DNA of 16,858 nucleotides from NCBI GenBank assembly GCA_034437615.1, contig DAOTTW010000337.1, positions 1-16,858 of the forward strand. The letters run 5' to 3'. The notes beneath the pieces were generated by a model. The model was not told where the DNA came from. It was given only the letters and a program-made list of their open reading frames with translations, and ran no database searches. Both the position numbers and the translations under genes were made by a program. The DNA is from DAOTTW01 sp034437615 (GTDB lineage Bacteria > Chloroflexota > Anaerolineae > Aggregatilineales > Phototrophicaceae). This document shows, piece after piece, positions 6,939 to 13,075 of this stretch. Each line of letters begins with the position of its first letter. The first letter of the stretch is position 1.

Positions 6939-6995
6939 GGACGCGCAGAAGCGCATCCCTGCGAACGATTCCCAGGAATACCCTTCTGGGTGTCC
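6939..6995. repeat. Paired inverted REP-like hairpins (REPIN-like)
   Basis: First hairpin: GGACGCGC-AGAA-GCGCATCC (6939-6958), 8 pairs with one wobble, followed by CTGC. Second hairpin: GGAATACCC-TTCT-GGGTGTCC (6975-6995), one bulged A and one wobble. The AGAA loop in one and TTCT in the other show that the two units face opposite ways. They are degenerate relatives of the perfect copies at 6450 and 9755. A separate small hairpin AGCGGC-GTTA-GCCGCT follows at 6997-7012. The rest of the gap 6870-7110 holds the crcB leader and the upstream region of the 7111 gene. Confidence 0.65.
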
Positions 6996-7110
6996 GAGCG
7001 GCGTTAGCCGCTGTTGCTTGGCTTGTTTTTTAGCTGGAAAAGCCTAAGTCACTGCGATCATGTAGGCTTGCCTTCGTTTACCCGTTAGAATGACAACCAT
7101 AGGATAGAGC

Positions 7111-7428
7111 ATGAATTTTCTCAAGAAGTTATTTAGTGGTCCGGCAGACGGTAGCGCCTCTGATGGTAGCCTGTTCCTATATGTGCGTCCGAAGATGTGC
7201 AAGGAAATCCTGCGCGTGCGCGTCGATACCAAAAATGGCCCGTCCGCACGCGAAGACGGCGACGGCTATTATATGCGCAAGGTCGCGAGTGGCGCACGTT
7301 GCCCGTTTCAAGTCGAAATCGAACTGTTTTTTGATGCGAGCAAGCGCCTACAAGATAAGCAGATTGTCAACGGGGAATTTGTCACGGAGGACGATTACAA
7401 CGCCCTGTACACGCAGACAGGAGCCTGA
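7111..7428 (+). CDS. Hypothetical protein, 105 aa, with CPF and YVRPKMC motifs
   Basis: No named family comes to mind. It begins with a short amphipathic or basic N terminus (MNFLKKLFSG) and a Gly/Ser/Asp-rich linker (10-20). A single alpha/beta-looking domain follows: LFLYVRPKMC (21-30), ILRVRVDTKN, DGDGYYMRKVASGARCPF (49-66), VEIELFFD and FVTEDDYNALY. The two cysteines (30 and 64) and the DGDGYY segment look like conserved positions; they could form a disulfide or metal site, but that is speculation. No TM segment is seen. The start is ATG 7111, with AGGA at 7101 six bases upstream; a TAGAAT at 7086 may be its -10. It lies alone on the plus strand between crcB and dnaN. Its stop codon is embedded in the hairpin at 7420. 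Confidence 0.75.
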   Translation: MNFLKKLFSGPADGSASDGSLFLYVRPKMCKEILRVRVDTKNGPSAREDGDGYYMRKVASGARCPFQVEIELFFDASKRLQDKQIVNGEFVTEDDYNALYTQTGA

Positions 7429-7454
7429 TTCGTAGGGCGGATCAGGCTCCGCCC
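7420..7454. terminator. Two overlapping, mutually exclusive hairpins between convergent genes
   Basis: GGAGCCTGAT (7420-7429) pairs perfectly with ATCAGGCTCC (7441-7450) around an 11-base loop. Alternatively GGGCGGA (7435-7441) pairs with TCCGCCC (7448-7454) around 6 bases. The two cannot form at once. The first stem contains the stop codon (7426-7428) of the 105-residue protein, and dnaN ends 29 bases further on. No T-tract follows, so the terminator role rests on position. The inner hairpin starts GTAGGG, as in the repeat family of this window. Confidence 0.5.
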
Positions 7455-7482
7455 ACGCACAACCTATCTATATGGCGTTATG

Positions 7483-8610
7483 CTAACGGCTCATCGGCAT
7501 GATGACATGGATAAAATCATCGCGTTCTTCCAGTCGCAGCACACCGGGCTTCTCGTTGCCGTTGCTCTGAAAAACGACGCGCTCATTGCTCAGGACGCGC
7601 AGCACCTCAATGAGATAGCTGATATTAAATGAAATATCCAGTTCCTCACCTTCGATGGATGCATCTAACATCCCTTCATTATCGCCTCGTTCGGCGCTTT
7701 TACCGATGATGCGCACCTCGCCCGGTTCGCCCGGTGCTTTGGGCGGCTTGACGGCAAGGCGGCCACTGTTAGCGTTATCGCGGGCGAAAATCTCCGCACG
7801 TTTGCAGGCCGCCAGCAGATCGTTGCGATACATCACCGTTGATGTCACGTAGCCACGCGGGATAATGGCGCGGAAATCCGGAAAGCGGCCCTCTAGCAAT
7901 TGGGATGAGACCTCAACATCTTTCAGGTGAAACGTCACGATGTCACGTTCACCGGGTAAAGAGATGCTCACGGGTTCGTCGTCGTCTTCAATGATGCCAG
8001 CTACATCCATCAGGGTCTTGGCTGGAATCACAATCGAGACTTCATCACGGAAGGCCTCGTCTAGCGCTCCGGTGCGCATCGCCAGACGGTAGCCATCTGC
8101 GGCGGCCATCGTCAGCCGCTCTTGCTTGATCTCCGTATAAACCCCGGTCAGGATGGGGCGAGCATCGTCTTTGGCGGCGGCAAACGCCGTTTGGCCGATC
8201 ATTTCCTTCAGCAATTTGCTACCAATAGCCACTTCGCCCGTGTTGGCGTGGTTGACAGGTGGAAACTCGTCCGCGTCGATGCCCTTGATATTCGACATGG
8301 TAGCCCCACAGCGGATATTGACCGTCTGTGAGCGTGCATCGAGCGTCATATCCACGCGCTCCGGCGACAGATTTGTCACCAATTCGTACAGCGTCTTCAT
8401 TGGTAACGTAATCGAGCCTTCGGTATGCACCTGTGCGCCGATGAAGGCGGTTACGCTCATTTGCAGGTTCGTCGCGGCCAATTTCAGGCGCGAGCCGTCC
8501 GTTTCTAGCAGGACGTTGGCCAGTACAGGCAGTTGTGGGCGCGATTCGACAGCGCGCCGCACGATATTTAGCCCTTTCAAGAGGTTTTCTTGCAATACGC
8601 TGACGTTCAT
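7483..8610 (-). CDS. dnaN: DNA polymerase III beta sliding clamp
   Basis: Ring-shaped dimer that tethers the replicative polymerase and many repair proteins to DNA. The 375 residues match the family length and the usual three domains of about 120-125 residues. Seen: N terminus MNVSVLQENLLKGLNIVRRA and RPQLPVLANVLLET; TNLQMSV and LPMKTLYELV in domain 1; EFPPV at the first inter-domain link; DDARPILTGVYTEI and AADGYRLAMR in domain 2; LLEGRFPDFRAIIPR leading into domain 3; and C terminus HVIMPMSR, matching the family's end that forms part of the partner-binding pocket. It starts with the ATG at 8610, with AAAGG about 10 bases upstream and a perfect TATAAT at 8685. dnaA, recF and gyrB are not adjacent here, so it does not mark an oriC in the usual way. 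Confidence 0.96.
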   Translation of the reverse strand: MNVSVLQENLLKGLNIVRRAVESRPQLPVLANVLLETDGSRLKLAATNLQMSVTAFIGAQVHTEGSITLPMKTLYELVTNLSPERVDMTLDARSQTVNIRCGATMSNIKGIDADEFPPVNHANTGEVAIGSKLLKEMIGQTAFAAAKDDARPILTGVYTEIKQERLTMAAADGYRLAMRTGALDEAFRDEVSIVIPAKTLMDVAGIIEDDDEPVSISLPGERDIVTFHLKDVEVSSQLLEGRFPDFRAIIPRGYVTSTVMYRNDLLAACKRAEIFARDNANSGRLAVKPPKAPGEPGEVRIIGKSAERGDNEGMLDASIEGEELDISFNISYLIEVLRVLSNERVVFQSNGNEKPGVLRLEERDDFIHVIMPMSR

Positions 8611-8684
8611 CAGTTCGCAACCTTTTTCAGATAGTCGAAGTGCATTCTGGCGCTAACCAGGCACTGTTTAGCGGGTTTATCCTA

Positions 8685-8690
8685 ATTATA
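8685..8690 (-). promoter_or_regulatory. -10 box of dnaN
   Basis: The minus strand reads TATAAT, a perfect consensus, 74 bases before the dnaN ATG, implying a leader of about 65-70 bases. No convincing -35 lies 16-18 bases upstream. The position within the 171-base gap supports separate transcription of dnaN. Confidence 0.5.
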
Positions 8691-8781
8691 TCCCAAGTTA
8701 ACCCAAATTCATCGGATGTGTTCGGTGATTGTACTTGAGACGCTGACATTTGGATAGCATCATTGATACACGCTGTGCTGC

Positions 8782-9570
8782 CTATATGCCGCCGTCAGCA
8801 TCGACCAACGTCACGCCCTTGATGAGCGACTGGTCAAACTCAGCAAACCGTTCTTCACCGAGGCGCTCTAGTTCTGCACGCACACGGAACGAATCCTCAC
8901 GCAGTTGGCGCACGTCGATGCCCTGGCAAACATCAGGCAAAATCACCAGCCATTGCACGCTGCGCTGTAGCATCTTCAGCGCCCCGCGATAGTTGTCGCG
9001 CTGAATCTGAAAATACGCCACGCCCACCTGCAATACAGCGCGGTACAGGTCACGGACTGGGCCTTCGGTATGCACCCATTGCTCTTCAAACAGATCATGC
9101 TGCTTGTAATACTCACCTGCGTTGAACTTCTGCACGCCCTGCATGGCCAATTCCGGCAATGCGTCCGCGCATTCACAATCAAGTTGTTCCATGCGTTCCG
9201 GGTCGGGGATGCGTGCATAATCCTGGATCAGCCTGGTCAGGCCACGCTGCAATTCATCCGGTGATAGGGCTAAATCGGCCCCTTTTGCAGCGGATTGTGC
9301 GCGAATGTCGGCGTCTGCACTGATGAGCACAACGGGGATGCGGCGCGTCGCGGGGCTGGTTTTGGGTGTGGTCGTCCAGCGCTGCCATGCCTCCGGTTGC
9401 TGGTCCGCATCCACTAGCACCAGCGCCGCCAGCGAATTAATCAGCGTGTTCATATAGCCCGTGCTGTGCTGTTGCTGCACCACGTTATAGGCTGCGCCAA
9501 GCCGTTCAATGATCGTGTCGGCCCAGGTCGGCTCCCCTGCGATGACGATGGTGGGTTTTTGTGTGGGCAT
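8782..9570 (-). CDS. Degenerate receiver-like domain fused to DUF309
   Basis: Numbered from the ATG at 9570: residues 6-120 resemble a response-regulator receiver fold (TIVIAG, ALVLVDAD, IPVVLISAD, GADLALSP). Asp54 sits where the phospho-acceptor is expected. The acidic pair after strand 1 is missing (GEPTW) and the usual KP near strand 5 is SP, so classical phosphorylation is doubtful. Residues 142-210 match DUF309: KFNAGEYYKQHDLFEEQW with His158, Glu162 and Trp165, then RDLYRAVLQVGVAYFQ and GALKML. DUF309 is a helical domain of unknown function. An in-frame TTG at 9588 would add six residues; neither start has a strong ribosome binding site. dnaN lies 171 bases downstream with its own -10 box. 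Role unknown; possibly a signalling adaptor. Confidence 0.8.
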   Translation of the reverse strand: MPTQKPTIVIAGEPTWADTIIERLGAAYNVVQQQHSTGYMNTLINSLAALVLVDADQQPEAWQRWTTTPKTSPATRRIPVVLISADADIRAQSAAKGADLALSPDELQRGLTRLIQDYARIPDPERMEQLDCECADALPELAMQGVQKFNAGEYYKQHDLFEEQWVHTEGPVRDLYRAVLQVGVAYFQIQRDNYRGALKMLQRSVQWLVILPDVCQGIDVRQLREDSFRVRAELERLGEERFAEFDQSLIKGVTLVDADGGI

Positions 9571-9660
9571 ATCTTCAACTGCTTTCAACTTTTTCTGACG
9601 TAATGTTATTTAACTGCAAAAATGCTTGTGGCGAAACGAAAACGAATTCATAGTATTTTC

Positions 9661-9711
9661 TGTGGGGGCGCAGCGTGCTGCGCCCTGAGTGCAATATATT
9701 GCACCCCTACA
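9661..9711. repeat. Double-palindrome element with TGTGGGG...CCCCTACA ends
   Basis: Within 51 bases, GGGCGCAGC-GT-GCTGCGCCC (9666-9685) is followed by the perfect 16-base palindrome GTGCAATATATTGCAC (9689-9704). The ends TGTGGGGG and CCCCTACA are near-perfect inverted repeats (one mismatch to TGTAGGGG/CCCCTACA). The CCCTACA end is shared with the repeat at 9755-9779. It has no coding capacity and lies in the gap 9571-9833, downstream of aroQ and upstream of the DUF309 gene. It looks like a small non-autonomous palindromic element. Confidence 0.65.
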
Positions 9712-9754
9712 GACTGTCTGGGTGTGTTTTTGCTTGTCCATTATATGTGATGAC

Positions 9755-9779
9755 GGACGCCAAGAATGGCGTCCCTACA
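9755..9779. repeat. REP-like hairpin, perfect copy
   Basis: GGACGCCA (9755-9762), loop AGAA, TGGCGTCC (9767-9774), then CTACA. It is the exact reverse complement of the copy at 6450-6469. It lies 55 bases beyond the aroQ stop, so it may also act as a transcript 3' end. Confidence 0.75.
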
Positions 9780-9833
9780 AGATTAACTAATAATGAGAAT
9801 GCATACACACTGAATTGCTGACGTGCTAATTGG

Positions 9834-10283
9834 CTATGTATTTTCTGTTAGGCCCAGGTGACCCGCCAGCGCGTCCAGGGCCAGGATGTAGCTACGCCAG
9901 CCAAAACCCACAATCTGACCCATGCAGACCGGAGCCAACACCGATGTATGCCGGAAGCTCTCACGGGCGTGGACGTTGGATAGGTGCACTTCGATGACAG
10001 GCACATCAATGGCGGCGATGGCATCCCGCAGGGCATAGGATGTATGCGTGTATGCGCCGGGGTTAAATACGACGCCATCGGCCCAATTACGGGCTACATG
10101 CAGCATGTCGATTAACGCGCCTTCGTGGTTGGATTGTTCGGCGCGAATTTCTGCTTTGTAGCGTGTGATGTGTTGGCGGGCACGCTCGTTGATGTCTTCC
10201 AGCGTCAGGCTGCCGTAAACCTCCGGCTCACGGGTGCCTAGCAGGTTCAGGTTGGGGCCATGTAGCAAAAAAAAGCGTTTCAT
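9834..10283 (-). CDS. aroQ: Type II 3-dehydroquinate dehydratase
   Basis: Catalyses trans-dehydration of 3-dehydroquinate to 3-dehydroshikimate, step 3 of the shikimate pathway; cytoplasmic dodecamer in this family. Seen: HGPNLNLLGTREPEVYG with the catalytic Arg and Tyr of the flexible lid, SNHEGALID, NPGAYTHTSYALRDAI with the substrate-binding Asn and His, EVHLSNVHARESFRHTSV with the catalytic His, and GFGWRSYILAL. The length of 149 residues is normal. ATG 10283 is chosen over an in-frame start at 10313 because AGGAG (10290-10294 on the minus strand) lies 6 bases before it; the longer form would overlap the upstream gene. It is 19 bases downstream of the FAD-dependent oxidoreductase. No other shikimate-pathway gene is in the window. 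Confidence 0.96.
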   Translation of the reverse strand: MKRFFLLHGPNLNLLGTREPEVYGSLTLEDINERARQHITRYKAEIRAEQSNHEGALIDMLHVARNWADGVVFNPGAYTHTSYALRDAIAAIDVPVIEVHLSNVHARESFRHTSVLAPVCMGQIVGFGWRSYILALDALAGHLGLTENT

Positions 10284-10302
10284 CGTCTGCTCCTGCGGCT
10301 GG

Positions 10303-11619
10303 TTATCGGTCAATCAGGCGGGCGACGCGCCGACCCAACTCAACCGCGTAATTCGTGCCCCGGTCCCAGGGGTAGACCTGCGACATGCTGGCCCACAGCA
10401 AGCCCGGTAGCGGCGTCTGCAAGGGCGGGATTTTTTCGCTATGGTTGACGTAGGGCACGGGCTGCGCGTAGGGTGCGCGCCACACCCAGGCATCTTTCAC
10501 CCAGTCGCGCTCAAAATCCGGGTTAGCTTTCTTCAGACCGGGCATGAAGCGCTCAATCAGGTCGTCGTCGCTCATCTGGAAGTATTCATGATCCGGCGCG
10601 ACGTAATCGCCACAATAAACCAGCACATCCCCATTATAATGCGAGCGATCCATGAAATTGGTGTGTTCGACCAGCGCCAAAAACGGGAAGGGGTTCTGTG
10701 TGCGGTCCGGTGAATAAGCAGGCAGATTTAACCAGTACGTGCCTTCGGTCAGCACAGATTGCTTCAGCGCATACACCACACACACACCACCGATGCTATG
10801 CAAATCAGCCATCTGACGGCCATAATCTGTCTCAGCCAGCCCATCGGTTAGCTTCAGCATCAGACGCGGCGAAATCGTGCTAATTACATGGTCGTAGACC
10901 TGCGTTTCGTCGTTGACCGTCAGGGTGGGCTTGCCGTCCTGTTGGCCGACGCGCTGCACAGGCGTCTTGAGGCAGATTTGCGCGCCCTTGCTCTCGATGG
11001 CTTCGCCCAGTGCATCCAGAAAATGCTGAAATCCACCCTCAAAGGTGCCTAGCTTCAAGCTACGGGCAGCGATACGCGCCCACATCCAGGCCATATTCAC
11101 CTTGTCGTATTCTTCGCTGAATTTGCCGATCAGTAGCGGCTTGAATAGCTTTTCATAGGGTTCGCGGCCCATCCAGCGCCGGAACCAAGCGTCGGCTGTG
11201 ACTTTTTCCAGTGGCTCCCAGTAGGGCGTCAGCTTCAGGTAGGCACCTGCTAATGCAAAACGCGGGAATGACCAGGGCTTCAGCGGCAACGCTAGGGCAG
11301 ACAGGTTAATCTCAGAGCGCACGAACTCGCCATCTATCCAGTAGCTCGTTTTGACGCGCTCAAAACGCACTTTATCGCTGTGGCCAATCTCAGCAATCAG
11401 GCCGAGCATGTCACTATCACCCTCAAACCAGTGATGATAGAACTTTTCCAGCGTCCAATCCCACCCTGGTGCTTTGAAGCCCGCCGCCAAACCACCGACA
11501 CGCTCACCGGCTTCATACAGCGTCACATGATGACCCGCCCGCGCTAAATCCCAGGCGGCGGCCATGCCTGCGGCCCCTGCGCCGATGATGCCGATTTTGC
11601 GTGCTGTGTGCTCAGCCAT
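10303..11619 (-). CDS. FAD-dependent amine-oxidase-like oxidoreductase
   Basis: Flavoprotein of the amine oxidase / protoporphyrinogen-oxidase-like superfamily. The N-terminal dinucleotide-binding fold shows IIGAGAAGMAAAW (GxGxxG at 13-18), LYEAGERVGGLA (34-45, Glu36 binding the FAD ribose) and a second segment HVISTISPRLML. The C terminus has the family's FAD-closing segment (RGTNYAVELGRRVA, about 420-433). There is no signal peptide or TM segment. Aromatic clusters such as KFYHHWFEGD and APYAQPVPYVNH may shape the substrate pocket. ATG 11619 has AAGG about 10 bases upstream. It lies 29 bases from the upstream one-TM gene. The substrate cannot be told from sequence; carotenoid, porphyrin or sugar-nucleotide chemistry are all possible in this superfamily. 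Proximity to a UPF0104 membrane protein hints at cell-envelope lipid or glycan work. Confidence 0.85.
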   Translation of the reverse strand: MAEHTARKIGIIGAGAAGMAAAWDLARAGHHVTLYEAGERVGGLAAGFKAPGWDWTLEKFYHHWFEGDSDMLGLIAEIGHSDKVRFERVKTSYWIDGEFVRSEINLSALALPLKPWSFPRFALAGAYLKLTPYWEPLEKVTADAWFRRWMGREPYEKLFKPLLIGKFSEEYDKVNMAWMWARIAARSLKLGTFEGGFQHFLDALGEAIESKGAQICLKTPVQRVGQQDGKPTLTVNDETQVYDHVISTISPRLMLKLTDGLAETDYGRQMADLHSIGGVCVVYALKQSVLTEGTYWLNLPAYSPDRTQNPFPFLALVEHTNFMDRSHYNGDVLVYCGDYVAPDHEYFQMSDDDLIERFMPGLKKANPDFERDWVKDAWVWRAPYAQPVPYVNHSEKIPPLQTPLPGLLWASMSQVYPWDRGTNYAVELGRRVARLIDR

Positions 11620-11648
11620 GATGATGAACCTTACTCTGTGTTGGTTAT

Positions 11649-11912
11649 TTATTTTTTACGACGTGACCGCGAGGGACGTTTGCGACTCTTGCGCGTTGAC
11701 GGTTCTGCATTGTTTTCATCATCTTCGTCCTCGTGTGTGCCTTCATCTTCGTCTGATACATCGTATTCTCTAATTTCCACTTGACTCAAGGTTGGTGGCG
11801 ATACGATGCTCAAAAGCGGTACGAGATAAAGCACAAGCACGAACAAAAACAGCGCTATAAAGACAAGCGCAACTGTTGAGATGCACAACAAGATAGTTTG
11901 GAACGTCCCCAT
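11649..11912 (-). CDS. Small one-TM protein with acidic then basic tail, 87 aa
   Basis: I recognise no family. Residues 5-38 form one long hydrophobic segment (ILLCISTVALVFIALFLF), enough for one TM helix or a tight hairpin. Residues 50-70 are strongly acidic (YDVSDEDEGTHEDEDDENN) and residues 72-87 strongly basic (RKSRKRPSRSRRKK), so the soluble part is bipolar and probably disordered. A basic C-terminal end favours a cytoplasmic tail. The start at 11912 has AGGAAA about 8 bases upstream. It lies 36 bases downstream of the UPF0104 gene and 29 bases upstream of the oxidoreductase, so it is probably co-transcribed. The basic tail could bind anionic lipid, DNA or RNA; that is speculation. Confidence 0.7.
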   Translation of the reverse strand: MGTFQTILLCISTVALVFIALFLFVLVLYLVPLLSIVSPPTLSQVEIREYDVSDEDEGTHEDEDDENNAEPSTRKSRKRPSRSRRKK

Positions 11913-11948
11913 AAGGCATTTCCTATTCGGTCATTTGCTGTTTGGAAG

Positions 11949-12956
11949 TTAACTCGCTGCGGCCTGTGACTCTAATTCTTGCGCATGGGTGATGCTATCC
12001 AGCCCCAGCCCCTGACGCGCCAATAAGATGAAACCCAGCAGCGTCACCGGGAGCCAGATGACAATATGCACGACAATGGCATAGGCCAGCGCTTGATCCT
12101 GCGCAACCCCGACTGCGATTAGCACCGCACTGACGAAAAATTCATAGACGCCCAATTGCCCCGGCGAAGCCGGCAACAACCCGGCCAGATTCACCGTCGC
12201 GACCACCAGCAGCGCCACCGGATAACCGAGTTCAAGCTGAAATGCCGCCATGACAAGCCAGTAAACCAGCGCCTCAATGCTCCATGTGAGGAATGAAGCA
12301 AACAGCGCCCCCAAAAGATTACGCCACGTGCGCAGCCCTTCCAGCCCATGTAACACATCCTCACTCAGACCCATGACGATCTCGCCCAGCTTGCCCGGTA
12401 AAATGCGGCTGACCCATTTTACCAAGCGCCGCAGCAGGTTCGGTTGTGCAGCCAATATCAATGAGATGGTCAATGCCGGAATGAACATCAGCGTTGCCAG
12501 CGTCACGATAAAGCGAATCTCGTCCGATTGCACCTCGATGAACAGCAGCGCAAACAGGATAAACGCCAGCATCACCAGCCCATCAAACACGCGCTCGACC
12601 ACGATGGTCGTCGTTGTGCGCAACACAGGCACCTTATGATTGCGCTTCAGCAGGTAAATGCGCAACGCTTCGCCCGCCCGCAGTGGGTAAACGTTATTGC
12701 CCATGTAGCCCATCGCGACGATGGCCGTCAATGGGATGAGCGCGACGTAATGCACCGCCCGTAGCAGGAATTGCCAACGCCACGCAATCACGGTCACTGC
12801 ACCAAAATAGAGCGCAACGGCGAGCAACGTCAGCGGGATGTTGATCTCGCTCAGGCTGGCGATAAAGGTCTCTGGTTGCAAATCCCTGAAGGCCAGGAAC
12901 AAAAAGAATGCGCTGATGACGAGGCCAACGCCGATGAGTATACGTCTATTTATCAT
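11949..12956 (-). CDS. UPF0104 / LPG-synthase-TM family integral membrane protein
   Basis: Polytopic membrane protein of the family that includes the flippase domain of lysylphosphatidylglycerol synthase (MprF). Its 335 residues carry about eight hydrophobic segments. Family signatures seen: FGAVTVIAWRWQFLL, MGYMGNNVYPLRAGEALR (the RAGE motif), VERVFDGLVML, and LLPASPGQLGVYEFF near the C-terminal third. No aminoacyl-transferase domain is attached, so it is the stand-alone form, often predicted to move or handle lipids or lipid-linked sugars. ATG 12956 has only a weak ribosome binding site (GAGA). It is first in a tight minus-strand group with the one-TM protein, oxidoreductase and aroQ, and a TGC-TACAAT extended -10 lies at 12989-12997. 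Transport activity is inferred from the family. Confidence 0.9.
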   Translation of the reverse strand: MINRRILIGVGLVISAFFLFLAFRDLQPETFIASLSEINIPLTLLAVALYFGAVTVIAWRWQFLLRAVHYVALIPLTAIVAMGYMGNNVYPLRAGEALRIYLLKRNHKVPVLRTTTTIVVERVFDGLVMLAFILFALLFIEVQSDEIRFIVTLATLMFIPALTISLILAAQPNLLRRLVKWVSRILPGKLGEIVMGLSEDVLHGLEGLRTWRNLLGALFASFLTWSIEALVYWLVMAAFQLELGYPVALLVVATVNLAGLLPASPGQLGVYEFFVSAVLIAVGVAQDQALAYAIVVHIVIWLPVTLLGFILLARQGLGLDSITHAQELESQAAAS

Positions 12957-12988
12957 GGTTTATCTCGGTGCTGAAACGAACGTAGCAT

Positions 12989-12997
12989 ATTGTAGCA
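12989..12997 (-). promoter_or_regulatory. Extended -10 promoter of the UPF0104-aroQ operon
   Basis: The minus strand reads TGC TACAAT (5 of 6 to TATAAT with the TGn extension), 32 bases before the ATG at 12956. No good -35. The same arrangement precedes the genes starting at 2344 and 14719. Confidence 0.45.
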
Positions 12998-13075
12998 ACC
13001 TTTCTAAAGTGAATACACGGTTACGTGCGTTGTAGCGCGACGATATTCATGCTGTACCAACGCAACGAAGTGGGT

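Noticed and set aside
6870..6956. Longer N terminus for CrcB
   Set aside because: It would add 29 non-conserved residues, overlap the palindrome at 6939-6958 and exceed the family length.
6870..7040. Fluoride (crcB-motif) riboswitch upstream of crcB
   Set aside because: I looked for the conserved GGNGAUGG and CUGAUGGC-like segments on the minus strand and found none; only REP-like hairpins and an imperfect stem near 6899-6926.
6337..7047. Open plus-strand frame of about 236 codons opposite crcB
   Set aside because: It runs antisense to a clear FluC gene and across the lysS end and the REP-like hairpins; its composition (Ser, Arg, Pro and Ala runs) has no protein character.
8611..8781. DnaA boxes or an origin upstream of dnaN
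   Set aside because: The closest match, TTATCCTAA at 8678, has two mismatches to TTATCCACA. There is no cluster, and dnaA is not adjacent.
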